Source: Chrysemys picta bellii (taxonomy: Eukaryota > Chordata > Testudines > Emydidae). From it: a DNA stretch of 64,000 nt. The stretch lies in contig NC_088796.1 in assembly GCF_011386835.1 (NCBI RefSeq), forward strand, positions 68,151,468-68,215,467. The letters are read 5' to 3'. Positions 42,016 through 54,639 of this stretch are shown piece after piece (within the stretch, counting starts at the first letter, position 1; each line of letters opens with the position of its first letter). The translations under genes were made by a program, and so were the position numbers. The notes beneath the pieces were generated by a model, which was not told the origin of the DNA, did no database searches, and saw only the letters and a program-made list of their open reading frames with translations.

Positions 42016-43244
42016 TGGTGTCCATATTCCTAGAATATGATTCAAGTTGTTATCTCAGATGATGTAAATGGAAGTCATCAGCCCATCCTGGTAGGATTTA
42101 TTTATTTTCAATTTCTTCTTGTGCTAAAATAGGAAATAAAATAAAAAACAGTGGAAAACTAAAGGCAGATCAGAATAGTGAATACAGAGGAAGGAAGGAA
42201 GAGTGATGAAGGAGCAGGAGAAGAGAAGAAAATTTAAAGAAAAAGAAAAGTAGATAATGACAGGGGGAAAAAAGCATATATGAGCGTGGTAAAGGAAGAG
42301 AGTGATGCCAAAACCAATAGTGTAGTTAGGATAATTGTTTCTAAGTGAGTTTTCCCTGCAAAAATCTCAGAGATAGTTCATTTTCCTTCCTGTGTGACCT
42401 TTTCTCAGAGAGTTATTGAAACCTTACAGATTATTCTCTCTCCTAGTTTTTTGTAGATCTTTTAGGGTTGTCTGAGTGGTTGGTGAGTGTCTGGTACCTA
42501 GTTGTTTTTTCCTCCCATAGAAGAGTAGTATTACTTTTTCCATAAAAAAAACAATCATAAAAGTCTTATCTTCATCAAGCTTGATTCATCCTATTTAAAT
42601 AGTTTACATTTGGGGGACACTGAAAACAATTCCAAAGTCAGGTAATGCAATGGCAGAATCAAAAAACATTCAATCAGACCTTGTTTATGTTGCTAGTGTT
42701 CCAAATTGATCTGGCAAATTGAAATGTTTTAAATAATTAATACCATAAAGGCCAGTGATTCTTTTTAGAACAGAATTCTGAACAGTTTGCATATACTGCA
42801 TGTCTAAAATATATACCAAATCAGAGCAGCAAATCAAAAGCAGCAATGAAGTGAGTCATATCAAAGTGCTGAGAAACACCAAAGCAAAGAACAGTCAGAA
42901 AGGAAGGCAGGGAATCCACATGGTTTGAAACAAAAAAGAAAAACAAACTGGATAATGGAAGGCATACTGTGCAGAACAAGCAAATACAAACAGCACAGGA
43001 TAATGTATGGAAAATGACTGAGTTAGGGAATGGAACAAAAGAAAGGCATTAACAAGGCAGTTAGGATGGGATCCTGAAGTGCTTATTAAGAATAATAAAA
43101 GAGGGGAAGAAAATGAAAGCATAGTAAGGCCAAAGCAAAAATGTTATCCCAACCCCCTGAACTTATTGTCTCTACTTGGGCAAAACTCCCACTGAAGATA
43201 ATGGGAATTTTGCCTAAGGGAGAACTGCTAAACTAAACCTAAGA
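42016..43244. other. No gene recognised
   Basis: A-rich sequence with a purine-rich block at about 42,180-42,290. Near 43,175-43,220 the phrase CAAAACTCCCACTGAAGATA followed by GGGAATTTTGCC is a small palindrome of the kind common in turtle repeats. Confidence 0.5.
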
Positions 43245-43985
43245 AAGGAAAATGTTATACATCTTGTTAGTTGTGCATAGTGCAAGGTCATGCTCTTAGG
43301 GAATAACAACAAGAATTTTTGCTATAAGCTGAAGATTTACCAGTTGGAAGTGACAGAGAGAAAGACCTGGGTATATTGGCTGATCACAGGATGACTATGA
43401 GTCACCAATGCGATGCGGCAGTGAAAAAGGCTAATGCAGTCCTAGGATGCACCAGGAAAGGTATCTCCAGTAGAGACAGGGAACTGTTAGTACTATTGTA
43501 CAAGGCATTGGTGAGACCTCATTTGGAATAGTGTGTGCAATTTTGGTCTCCCATGTTCAAGAAAGATAAATTCAAACTGGAACAGGTGCAGAGAAGGGCT
43601 ACTAGGATGATCAAAGGAATAGAAAACCTACCTTATGAGATGAGACTCAAAGAGCTTGGCTTGTTTAGCCAAAACAAAAGAAGGCTGAGGGGAGATATGA
43701 TTGTTCTATATAACTACATCAGAGGGATAAATACCAGGGAGGGAGAGGAGTTATTTAAGATGAGTGCCAATGTGGACACAAGACCAAATGGATATAAACT
43801 GGCCATCAACAAGTTTAAGCTTGAAATTAGACAAAGGTTTCAAACCATGAGAGAAATGAAGTTTTGGAACAGCCTTCCAAGGGGAACAGTGGGGTCAAAA
43901 AACCTAACTGGCTTCAAAACTGAGCTTGATAAGTTAATGTAGGGGATGGTATGATGTGGCTGGTACAATGCCATGTAGCTGATCT
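43245..43985 (+). mobile_element. CR1-group LINE fragment, ORF2 C-terminal region
   Basis: Plus-strand translation gives GKVMLLGNNNKNFCYKLKIY-like codons, then ISSRDRELLVLLYKALVRPH-like codons with a TAG at about 43,530, and the frame 43,535-43,942: MQFWSPMFKKDKFKLEQVQR, RATRMIKGIENLPYEMRLKE, LFSQNKRRLRGDMIVLYNYI, FKTELDKLM. This is the segment downstream of reverse transcriptase in CR1/L3-type LINEs. The subfamily differs from the copies at 4.4 and 35 kb. Dead by internal stop and truncation. Confidence 0.88.
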
Positions 43986-45177
43986 GTGACTGCTGGCAGC
44001 AAATATCTCCAATGGCCACTGATGGGACACTAGATGGGGGGACGTGAATTTTTTGGAGGGAAATTAAGAACTTCAAACAGTGCTGGAATGTATATGTAGA
44101 TAAAGGAAAGTCTAAGCTGAAATCAGTGGGAGTTTTGTGCAGCAATACCACTCCATGGCCCACATACAGGGTTCAGTCTTGCATTAAAGCTAGTGGGAAG
44201 TTTTATTTTCAAAGAGATTTTTTTCAAACTGCATGCTTCCTTAAGGCAGCACATAAACCAAACAGATCCAATCCAGGGAAGTAAACAGATCCAATCCAGG
44301 GAAGTGGGGACAGAGTGGGTAGCTGTCCAGAACAGCTGTATGGATCCAAGGTCATTAGCATATTGTAATGAGCTATTGATGAATAATAAGTAAAAGTTGT
44401 CAAATGACACTCAGCTGATGGGGTGTCAGCTGCTCCTATTGTGACTTCACTTGCTCCTACAGGTGGATCTCAATTAGCCAGCCTGTCAGAAACAAACAAG
44501 ACGAGGAAGGTCCTCTTTGAGATTTTCCTCTTTTCGACAATATGCCAACAATGGAGATCACTCTGAAGGACAGTTTGAACAGATATGCTGGATAACATGA
44601 ATGCTGTGGGAGGCCAAAGGAGGCACTTTGCAGAATGTCAAGAAAAGTGAAGGGCACTTCAAGAGGGTACAAACGTGAAGGTAGCTGATCAGGCAGTGGG
44701 TAGAGATGGGACCCCTTTCCCAGGTTTTCTCATGCCCAGCAGGACAGTATGGTGCTTGCAGTCCATGGTGCCTGAACCCATTCATGGATTTGGACAGGTG
44801 GCCACCACCTTTATGAGCCACCAGCTATCAGATGAATATGCAGGAAATGTTTTTGTCTTAATTTATGTATATGGTGCCTCAGTGTAGTCTCTTCCCATTC
44901 CTTTCCCTTCTGCATCCCACCATGCTGAGCCATCATGAGCTTGCCATGCTGACCACTGAGTGCTAGAGAGAACAGGAATTTTTCTCTATTCGCTTTGGCA
45001 TGCGTGACTATCGGAGATACATTGGGACTGATTTTTTTTAAATGGTATGCCTATTTTGTATGTATAAATATCAAAATCATTCACCCATGTTATTAGCACA
45101 CAGAAGTACTAAATGCCCAACTATGGTATTTGCACATCTAATTTTATGAAAATAAATCAATGTAATTAGCAGCAGTC
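43986..45177. other. No gene recognised; short tandem duplication
   Basis: Includes two exact tandem 23-bp copies of AAACAGATCCAATCCAGGGA plus AGT at 44,260-44,282 and 44,283-44,305. Frames at 44,457-44,821 and 44,675-44,887 have no recognised domain. Confidence 0.55.
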
Positions 45178-45577
45178 TAATGTGGAGAAAGTAAGTAAGT
45201 GTTATTTACTTCTTCTCCTACTAAAGAATTAGGGGTCACCAAATGAAATTAATAGGCAGCAGGTTTAAAACAAACAGAAGGAAGTACTTCTTCACACAAC
45301 ACACAATCAACCTGTGGAATTCTTTGCCAGAGGATGTTGTGAAGGTCAAGACTATAACAAGGTTAAAAAAAGAACTAGATAAGTTCATAGAGGATAGGTC
45401 AGGGCTGGTGTCCCTAGCCTCTGTTTGCCAGAAGCTGGGAATGGGTGACAGGGGATGGATCATGTGATGATTACCTGTTCTGTTCATTCCATCTGAATCA
45501 CCTGGCATTGGCCACTGTCAGAAGACAGGATACTCACCTAGATGGATTTTTAGTCTGACCCAGTATGGCCATTCATA
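45178..45577 (+). mobile_element. CR1 LINE 3' end
   Basis: It begins within the ORF2 C-terminal tail (GTGGAGAAAGTAAGTAAG, then GGGTCACCAAATGAAATTAA, GGCAGCAGGTTTAAAACAAA) and runs through the 3' UTR to CTGACCCAGTATGGCCATTC. The frame 45,243-45,467 encodes the CR1 tail ([20 protein letters not shown]). Confidence 0.92.
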
Positions 45578-46815
45578 TGTGCCTGTTATGTTGCCTTTAT
45601 GTAAGCAAAGGGTAACAGAAGATACTGGTATAGAAAAATTTGTTGTTGGAGACATAAACTGCACTTGTTTTGTGTTTTAAATACCTTACCTTTTGGTTTG
45701 ATTTTAGTCTGGTTTACTACGTTGACTAAATTTATAAAGATATAAAGTTGAAAACATTTATAACAAACTTTGAGCATCTTTCATTCTAATTAGTATTTAA
45801 CTGAATCTTCCAATTTTACTTCCAATATTTCTTTATGGAGATTCAATGTTTCTCTTCTTAATATCAAACACTCCAAAGGCTTTGCTGGTTGAAGTAGGTA
45901 CTATGTACCATTTGGCACTTCAGTTTATAATACAGGCTCATTACCATATTCATTATTGTGAATTACAGAAGTTGCCTGGCTGGCCCTCATTAACCATCTG
46001 GCAGATAAACACTGATTTGTGTTTATATATAAAGTTAATTTTAAAAAAGCACCTGAACATCTACTGAAAATGTTGATTTCATCTGTTTCTCCATATTTCT
46101 GCAGGTCCTCAAACTGACTGTCCCAAAAGCACATTGTTTGTCTTTACTGTTTTATTTATAGGTGCATGATGTTGTCATAAAATTGCAACAGTGGGAAAGG
46201 ATTTTTTTATGCCTTTACTGGCTGTGTATTAACATGGCGCCTGTCTCTTGTCTTACCTAGACACTGATTTATTGTAACGTCCCTCAAAATCTGGTTTACC
46301 AACAACAGTGCTGCTGCTTTCAATGAACTAGTAGTTGCTGGACCCGAAATGTTGCAGGCTAGCCTTATTTCTTCACATACGCTTTCAATTTTCTTTTACA
46401 AGGTGCTGCTGTAAAGTCCAGGAAAAACTAATTTCTATCTGTTAAAAAGTACAATTTTTCAGTGACTAGCAAGGCATTTAATCTTGTCCCACTGGGTCTG
46501 AAACAGAAATGTCACAAATAAGATACATCCAGCCCTTAATTCCCTTTTGTCTTTTATCAAATTGTTGTTTACTGTAGGTCTTGATCGTTTGTAATCTTAG
46601 GTGGATACAAATCACTTGCAATTGTCCCAGCCTCATTATCAAAAAACATTAAATCACAAAGGTTTCCAAACAACCATTTTCAGAGATTTCAAAGACATCT
46701 AATACTATGTAAACAGCTTGAAAGCCTCTGTAGAGTCACTCCCTAAAACTCTTGGGAAATTCATTAACTGTAAATTATTAATGTCTGCACCTTAACAAAT
46801 GCTCCATCTTTCTTC
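45578..46815. other. No gene recognised
   Basis: About 1.2 kb of AT-rich sequence without recognised repeats or coding motifs. Confidence 0.55.
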
Positions 46816-46818
46816 TTA

Positions 46819-47070
46819 GGCCTTGTCTACACTGCCACTTTATAGCTCTGCAACTTTCTTGCTCAGGGGGGTGAAAAAACACCTCCCTGAGCGCTGCAAG
46901 TTTCAGCGCTGTAAAGTGGCAGTGTAGACAGTGCACCAGCGCTGGGAGCTATTCCCCTCATGGAGATTTTCTTTCATTCTTTTTTTTTTTAAACTGCGCT
47001 GGGAGAGCTCTCTCCCAGCACTGGTGCCGCAACTACACAGCACTTTAATATTGCTAGTGAAGACATGCCC
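46819..47070. mobile_element. Harbinger-type MITE, 252 bp
   Basis: The TTA target duplication (46,816-46,818 and 47,071-47,073) flanks termini GGCCTTGTCTACACTGCC and (reverse complement) GGGCATGTCTTCACTAGC. Internal inverted segments include CTGCCACTTTATAGC with GCTGTAAAGTGGCAG, and GCTGGGAGAGCTCTCTCCCA, a palindrome. No coding capacity. Its ends resemble the 29.6-kb Harbinger, which could once have mobilised it. Confidence 0.93.
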
Positions 47071-47073
47071 TTA

Positions 47074-49086
47074 GTTGTATATTTGTCTCTAATTAACATT
47101 AGTTTGAGTCTGGAGAGAAGTGATTTTCTTTGGGGTTTTTATTTCCCCCCTCAAGCTTTCCCAACTGAACCACTACTTTTTCTAGCTCCCAGCCTTTGGC
47201 TTCTGTGCCACTAACAAATTCTCTCCAGCAAGGAGAAAGTGGACTAGGCCTTCCAGGCCAACAAAACTGTGTGTGATGGGGCTCAGAAGTGAAGCAGCAG
47301 CTTTTCATGGGAACTTCCATACTAAAGGACCATGAACAGCCCCTTGCTGACCAACAGGAATCAAAGACACATCCCACCATTTTGCAGTTAGAAAGCTGAT
47401 GAACCTAACCATACAAGGCTGATGGCTAGGGTACTATGGAATTGGAGGCAGGCAATGTAAGCACTTACCCTACTGTGTTACCAGGAGCTGGCTCTTCCTC
47501 TTGTCCTGTCGCTACAAGCTTCTCTTCCCTTCTATTTCCTTCAGGTCATGTGATGACCCCAGAAGTGATTGAGGACAAAGAAACATATTGGTGACCACAA
47601 GAACTCCTCCATGCCAACTGGTAGAAGGTTCATTGTTCTGTAACAGTAACTCCTGATGGATATAGTGAGTTTGTCAGCCCTAACATATTGTTTCATAATA
47701 TTTCTCCAAAGAGAGAGAAGTGAGATCTCATAAAAGCTTGTCATACTGTTTCTCATAAATGTTGTGAGATGTATGTACAGATGATATTTAAAGAGTTGTG
47801 TATATGTTCTGAAAATATTTTTAAAATTTGTGCACGAACAGGTTTTGCCAGACAAAGGGATATAATTCACCTGTCTGCCTTGGTTCATGTGTAGCTTAAG
47901 CATTGTAAGACAACACAATGGAAGCCCCAATTTGAACATGGATTCAACACAAGGATGTGAAGGCAACTTGGAGCCAGCACACCAGAAAGGGAACCATGGA
48001 GAGGCATCCTGACTCTGGGGACAAAAATAAATTGGTTTGGGGAAATATAAAGAGAAGCAAAAAGACATTTTGTTATCCTTTAACATAGACAAGAGTGGGG
48101 ATGATCTATATACCAGAATTTATAGTGCAATTATTTTTAAATTGTTACTTCCTATCTATGAAAATTAGTTTCTCAGTGCAAACACTGCACATCTACTAGA
48201 CATTATAATATCTTCATTCTCATTACTTATTCTCATACTGTGTTCTAATGAATTTTTTTGTACATAAATTAAAAAATTAGTTTTTAATGTCTTAATTAAA
48301 CTATAAGTTAAAATCATTTTATGTACTATCTTCCACTGTGATTTTCATTTCCTCACCTTGCAGAATGTGCTGCCAGCAGGAATAACACGGAGAGAGTTTT
48401 ATTTATGACTTCATTGTTTGTGTGGAAAGTAATCTAATTTGAAAAAAATACATCAGTTTTGCTGAAATGTACAGCTCAGGTTTTAGATAAGTTTCCATTC
48501 ATGAAGTAGTTTTCTGCACCACAATGTACTGTGATGCTTTATTCTTGGTTGCCAATGCCTTGCCCTGCCTTCTTGTCTACAGATTCTCAGAAGAGTAAAA
48601 ATTTCAAATCTTTCTTCTCCTATGAAGTGCATTTAACCGCTAGGCTGAGACACAATAATTTAACATAAATATCATTACGGGTATTGACTGTGATGAAATC
48701 CATTGGCTACTTTCCATTCCTTCTGCGTGGCTTGTCATTATGCTAGTAGCATGTTGATGGAAAAACAGACAACTGTTCACTTTGATCAAAATGTATGTTT
48801 TGCACTTTTATCATTATTAGTTTTAAAATAATAGCAAAATCAGAGTATAAGTCAAAGTACATGGTGTTTGATTTCTAACCAGCACACTGCTACACTGTAA
48901 TGAAGCTTTCTAGCTTATCCTCTCTGGATTTCTCTCTCTCTCTCCAATGCATATGATCATCAACAATATTTCATGACAAGCCTACACTATGTTTCCAATC
49001 AATACTAAACAATTATTAAGTTAAACACCCTAGAAACATCCAAACACGAATTGTCATTCACAATAATTACAGCACTTTCCATATTA
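47074..49086. other. No gene recognised
   Basis: About 2 kb of AT-rich sequence. The minus frame at 47,541-48,092 (183 codons) shows no family motif and no repeat similarity that I recognise, and its composition is that of the surroundings. Confidence 0.5.
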
Positions 49087-49094
49087 ACATATAT

Positions 49095-50747
49095 CGGGTG
49101 ACCATATTTCCCTATGCTGAATAGAGGACATCTGGTAAAATTACTCATACTGAAGCAAGTTCAACGGCAATCAATCAGAACTATGCAGTACAAACTTTCA
49201 AATTAACATCAAGTTGACTGAGCCCTTATTAAAAAGAAATACGGCATAGTTGGATTATTTTTATTTACCTTCTTATCTTTAAAGCTTTAGGGTTCACAGA
49301 GGGAGAGGTTAGAAACACACACACACACACACTCATTACACCTCTCTCACACAGGGACGGAGGGTGACTGACTGACCCAATTCTCCCTGTCCAGTGCTCT
49401 CTGGCCTCCATGCCTGGCTGGACCCCCAGGATGGACCTGCCTTTCCTGGTACCTGGCACCACATCTTCCCCAGGCAACATGTGTGGGGGGCGGGCATGCA
49501 GGGTCAGATGCCCCACTTCCCCATATTTCTGCCAGGGTTTACACCAGAATGCAGCCAGCAGCAGCCTTTTGGCACTGTGTGGGAGGGAACGGATGGGAGT
49601 TGCTTCCAGCCCCGAGGGGGGGGGAGGGAGGGGAAAGGTTGGTAGGGGGAGGGGAAAGGGATGACTTTGCCTGTATCTTTGCAGTGCTCATCTCTTTCTC
49701 CTACTTCCCCTGTGGGAGGTGCCGGCAGGAAGGGGTTAAGCCTTAAGGATGCATTGTGCACCAGGGTCCAAGGAACCTGACTGCAGGGGCTTCAGCGAAC
49801 CCGGCCAGAGAGGTGGCTCAGCAGGGGAGAGTGCCTAGGGGACGGAGCAGCCCCATGCTCCCTGGGGGCAGGTCCCAGGGTGGGGAGGCAGGTGGAGAGG
49901 GTGCTAAGCCCCTGCCTATGGGGTGATGTGGAGCCTGCAGGGCTGGGGCATGAACAGGCTGGAAATCGCTTACCCCCACCACTCCAGAGCTTAGCTGAGG
50001 GGTGGAGAGGCTTCTCATGCCAGCACTGCGTGTGGCTTTGGCACATGAAGGGCTTGGCTCCTCCTGGCCATTGCCCCGGGCCAGAGGGTCTTGGGCTTTC
50101 CTGGTGTACCGGCCCAGCCAGAGGCAGTGAGAGAAGGAAGGAGCCTACTGGTCAGGCTGTTGGTGAGCTGAGCGCTCCGATCAGGAGCTGGTTCTCTGCA
50201 CACCACTCAGAGTGGGACGTACCCCACCCAGGGGAGAGATATGGAGGAGCAGTGGGGCAGGGGAGTGAAAGGGCAAAGCAGGGAGAAGACAGCGAGAGGG
50301 GGAGCAAGTAAAGGGCCGATGCATGGGCAGCAGAGACGACACGTAACCAGTCACCACTCGACACCTGCCCACACTCACCAGCCACCGCAGCGTGCAGCCA
50401 GTGCCAGCCGGAAACGGGGCAGGGCCCTGCTAGCCGACAGCCAGCACACAGTGGGGACTGCGCTGACAGACAAGCAGGGGAAGCAGCCAGCCCTGCATAC
50501 TGCAACTTCGCCCTGCCACCAGCCTGGCACCCACCAGTTGGCCACTGGACCCGCCCCCCCCCCACCACTGGTGGGAGGGTGGCTGGTGAGCAGGGATCCG
50601 GGCAGCAGCAGAACCCACCAGTACTCATGGGGGGGGGCACGCAAAATTCAAGACAATTTGTCTCTTTTTAAGAAAAAGTTGGGACACCTGCAGGAGGGCT
50701 TAAATATGCATCTGTCCCTTTAAAAACAGGACATCTGGTCACCCTAG
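49095..50747. mobile_element. Large non-autonomous hAT-like element, 1,653 bp, GC-rich interior
   Basis: The left end CGGGTGACCATATTTCC and the right end (reverse complement CTAGGGTGACCAGATGTCC) form imperfect terminal inverted repeats. The flanks ACATATAT (49,087-49,094) and ACATATAC (50,748-50,755) make an 8-bp duplication with one mismatch. The interior is unusual for a MITE: about 1.3 kb of G/C-rich sequence with an AC microsatellite at 49,316-49,332 and G runs. No transposase motif was found; frames on both strands are overlapping and low-complexity. Confidence 0.7.
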
Positions 50748-50755
50748 ACATATAC

Positions 50756-51998
50756 TACTTTCACTTCCATTCTATTGTAGATCATTTGTTCTACCAGAGG
50801 ATCACATTCATTTGTGAATTGTGCTGTTGTCCTTACTGGTTTTTACTGTTCTATTGACATTGCCACCAGTCTCTCCACCTCTTTCAGTACAGGGTACCTG
50901 TGTAGCCCTTTTCCTGTGAAATACACCATTGTACATTGTTGGAGATTGGGGTTGCCTTTATATAGACATTTGTTAATGCTCCTCCCAAAATTGAGTGTTT
51001 TGAGACTGACCAACAATGTACACAGATGATCTGGAGTTATATACACTAATTTTTCCACAGGAGCTTTGATGCTGCATGGGTGAACTTCAAATAAATGTAG
51101 CTAATACTCTGTGCAGCTGCACATTGCAAATGTCTGATCTAAGCCAGTCGTCACTGGCTCAACTGTCATTCACAATATCTGAAATACCTTTGTTTCCTGA
51201 ACATCTGTGAGAATTATTATAGCAGAAAAAATGTTTTTGGGACCCTCGACTAAGTTGGCCCTTGGTCCTTGTCTCATTTGCTTAACTTTTTGTACAGTGC
51301 TCTCCATGGTGCCTTCAGTCTCTGTAAGTTACTGGATAATGGCTACCAAACGTGTGTTTTCTACCGAAATAGTACTACAGCACCAATACAGTGTAGAGCA
51401 GACATATTAAATGGGTGTGAGAGTTGGGTCTGTGTAATCACCCATGAATTCTGCTTTATTGATGCCACTTTGTTTGCTCCATCTTGTGCTATTTGTTGAT
51501 TTATGATGAAAATACAGTTTTAAAACATACTAGTATATTGAGTGATTACTGTACTAACTATATGAGCTGGGCAAAGAATTTTCTGTAAGTCACCAAAACA
51601 GTCATGCAGCATTTTAAAGATGTCACCATGACATCGCTAGCTTTATATTCATTTCTGAACTAACATCACGCTGTTTATTAAAAGTCAGTAGATCAAGTTC
51701 TGTTCTCAAGTACATGCACACAACTCAAGATGATTCAAAAGGGAGTTGCACACAAGTATCCAAATATGGACAGAATATGGACCATTACACGCAACTAGGC
51801 AAAAGCTTGGGCCAGGTCACATGCATAAAAGAGTTTTAGGTAAAATTGCAGCCATCTGTGTAGAAAAGTTCAACAATACTTGCATTTCTTATTTAACAGG
51901 CCACTTCACTTTGAATGGTCTCTTGCAATATGTGTTAACTACTTATGCTAAACAATCTTTTCCATCTTGTATTTACCTGTAACACTTTAAGTACCGTT
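50756..51998. other. No gene recognised
   Basis: AT-rich unique-looking sequence with no coding motif or recognised repeat. Confidence 0.5.
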
Positions 51999-52099
51999 CC
52001 CAGACATGAAGAAGAGCTCCATATAGCTTGAAAGCGTGTCTCTGTCACCAGCAGAAGTTGGTCCAATAAAAGATATTACCTCACCCACCTTGTCTGTCA
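51999..52099 (-). mobile_element. tRNA-derived turtle SINE, 3' portion
   Basis: AAGAAGAGCTCCATATAGCT, TTGAAAGCGTGTCTCTGTCA, CCAGCAGAAGTTGGTCCAAT and AAAAGATATTACCTCACCCA are the reverse-complemented middle and tail of a common turtle SINE subfamily, different from the one at 2.9 kb. The tRNA-like head is missing. Confidence 0.75.
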
Positions 52100-52987
52100 A
52101 ATAGTCGGTGAGATATATACCTGCACAGTAACTCAGTATTAATATAGCATCCCCTCATGTTTCTGATGTTCATGAATGTATTAACATAAATAGTTGCATT
52201 GAACTTTGTTATTCCCACTCATACCTAGCTGAGGGCAAAATATTCCATCTGTTTAATATATTATACATTTAATGTATATTATACATTTAATGCCTAATAT
52301 ATTATACATTTAATGTAATTTAGCCATTGTGTTATATACTTTTGATCAAATCTAGAGCCAACTAAAACTAAGACATCAGAAAACTCTCCAATATTATGCT
52401 ACTCAGGGAATAAGCCTATTTTTAGATATGGTATACACCACATCATAAATTCCCCATTGCAATTCAATAGGTTATATTGGCCTTTAGGTTTTGTTTACAA
52501 CAATGATTCCAGAGTACTGCTCATTAAAGTTTGCGGAGGCAGCCTGTGAGTATATATTTGAAAGTATCCTTGCTGATTTTGAGACACCAAACTTAAAGAG
52601 AAGGAAACATTTAAAAGAGTGCATTTATTTTTCTTTCATGTTGAAACAGCCGATGAAACCCATTGTGTTTACTGTTCATACATGAAGAAACACATTTGCA
52701 CCCAAGGCATCCTGCCATATGGATACTATAGAGCTGATAAAGGACATCTGGTGATATACCCTTCAAAGGACTAGTAATTATTTTTTTCTACCAGTAGAAT
52801 TTCATAGTGGTAATGCAAGAAACTGTTAGGAAATTTTCACAGTTTCTTAGGGGCCATTCAAGCTCATCATTTATCTTCAATAGAATATCTTATTTCATGA
52901 TTTCTTTTTTGAATATATGAAGCACCTTGACTGTTATCAGGATCCTATATTTTGGTTTCTTAATTTTTTTTCAATCGTTCTGTTTTG
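52100..52987. other. No gene; short AT tandem repeat
   Basis: ATTATACATTTAATG-type units repeat three times at about 52,257-52,318. The frame at 52,491-52,685 has no recognised domain. Confidence 0.55.
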
Positions 52988-53150
52988 GAGCATGATTCTG
53001 CAAGGTGCAGAACACTCTGTCCCTAATCCAGCAAAACACTTGAGCAGATGCTTAAGTCTCATTGAAGTAAATGGAATTTAAATATGTGCTTAAATGTAAG
53101 CCTGTGCTCAAGTGCTTTGCTGAATTGGAAGGTTTTGTAGGATCAGGGCT
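52988..53150. repeat. Palindromic MITE-like repeat
   Basis: The left segment AATCCAGCAAAACACTTGAG is mirrored by CTCAAGTGCTTTGCTGAATT on the right, and ATGCTTAAG by GTGCTTAAAT, around a centre near 53,075. GATTCTGCAAGG and GTAGGATCAGG mark the ends. This is a widespread turtle fold-back repeat, here degenerate and without a visible target duplication. Confidence 0.55.
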
Positions 53151-53210
53151 TGAATACTTTGGATTTTGTTCTGACTTGTTTATACTTCCACATATTTTTA
53201 ATTTTCCCAG

Positions 53211-54051
53211 TGTAGCGAGGAAGTGTGGCCTCCCTCAGAGATAGACTAGGAGGGACCACAATCTTCCCCTGGGGCTGCAGATCCAGGAAAGTCCTGCCCA
53301 CCTCTCTGGAAGCTGAGGGGTGGGACAGGAAGTGGAAGTATAAAAGGTGGGCTCTGCAGCTCAGTTGGGTGGGAGCTGCTGAGGGAGAGAGATGCTTCTC
53401 CCCTGCTGCTGGAGTGAGACGCAGAGCGGGATTACTGCTGTCCCGAGGAATGGCCAGGGCTCCCAGGGCTGCTGGATGACTGAGACACTGATGAGCTGCT
53501 GGGGTTGCCACTGACAACCAACCCCTGGGAGATGGAGGACACCCATAGCATGGTGGAACTAAATCCTGGGAATGTAGGAAGTAGCTCAGGGGCAGCCAAA
53601 TGTTGCCTGGCTGCGTGGCTGCCTGCTGATAAGTCAGCATGTTGCGGCTGGAGTCCCCACTGTCCCCAGTGGCGGAACACTACGCCACTGTTAGGGCCCT
53701 GAAGTCAGGTTGGCCCGGCACCCCTTTCCCCCTGCCACCCCACCCCTGGGGTGGCAGCCTCCCCACTGTAGGGCAATAAGTCTACACTAGTCTATCATCC
53801 ATCTGAGCTAGGATGCTAGACCCTTCTTTAGCTCTGCCCTGACTACAGGCCAGAGCCCCTAACTGTTTGTGACTCTGCTCTGCCTGAGGGCTGGGCTTCA
53901 CAGACTCGCTATTGCTTAGCTTGGATCAAGTGGCTTCAGCTTTAAAGACTGCTAATTCCCCTCTAATTGATTGCAGTACTAAAGGCACAACAGCAAGGAG
54001 GTGTGGCCTCCCTCAGAGATAGATCAGGAGGGATTGCCATGCAGGCTTACA
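53211..54051 (+). mobile_element. Solo LTR, 841 bp, gypsy/ERV-like
   Basis: It begins TGTAGCGAGGAAGTG and ends ATGCAGGCTTACA, with the 5-bp target duplication CCCAG (53,206-53,210 and 54,052-54,056). TATAAAA at 53,339-53,345 lies 129 bp inside. A stretch near the start (GTGTGGCCTCCCTCAGAGAT at about 53,224) recurs as GTGTGGCCTCCCTCAGAGAT at 54,001, an internal direct repeat near the end. No internal coding region is present. Architecture and TATA spacing resemble the LTR at 20,518-21,273. The open frames inside are not genes. Confidence 0.88.
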
Positions 54052-54056
54052 CCCAG

Positions 54057-54430
54057 TATATCTTCTATCCTCCTGCAAAAACTTCACTGAAATTTAGTTA
54101 AGGCTGCTCAAGTGAGCATACAAACAACACAAACAGTACAAACAAGGAAATCCCAAGTTAAACACTGCATTGTACAACACTAGAGCTGCTAAGAAAATAC
54201 TGAAATTTGAAACATTGATAGAACATGGACAAAATTATAAATTTCAATAAAAAATTAAAAAGATTTACCTCAAAAATAGGGCACTTTTGTTTCTGTGAAA
54301 GCTGTTGGTGATCCACGATGATGTTGACCATTGAGGATGATCATCTTTTTTTAGGTCATCAATGGTAATGGGTTGTCAGTGTCTGTCATCATCATCAAGG
54401 ACAGCACAGATAGCCACATTGGACACAGTA
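54057..54430. other. No gene recognised
   Basis: AT-rich spacer. GTCATCAATGGTAATGGG and GTCATCATCATCAAGGAC give a small repetitive impression near 54,355-54,400 but no family. Confidence 0.5.
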
Positions 54431-54639
54431 CTCACTGTGGCCTCACCAATGTTGAATAGAGGGGAATGATCACATCCCTCGATCTGCTAGCAATGCCCCT
54501 ACTTATACAGCCCAAAATGCCATTAGCCTTCTTGGCAACAAGGGCACACTGTTGACTCATATCCAGCTTCTCTTCCACTGTAACCCCAAGTTCTTCCTAG
54601 CCATTCGGTCCCTAGTCTGTAACAGTGAATGGGATTCTT

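Noticed and set aside
47541..48092. 183-codon minus-strand frame
   Set aside because: No recognisable motif, composition like its surroundings, and no promoter or splice context. It cannot be supported as a gene.
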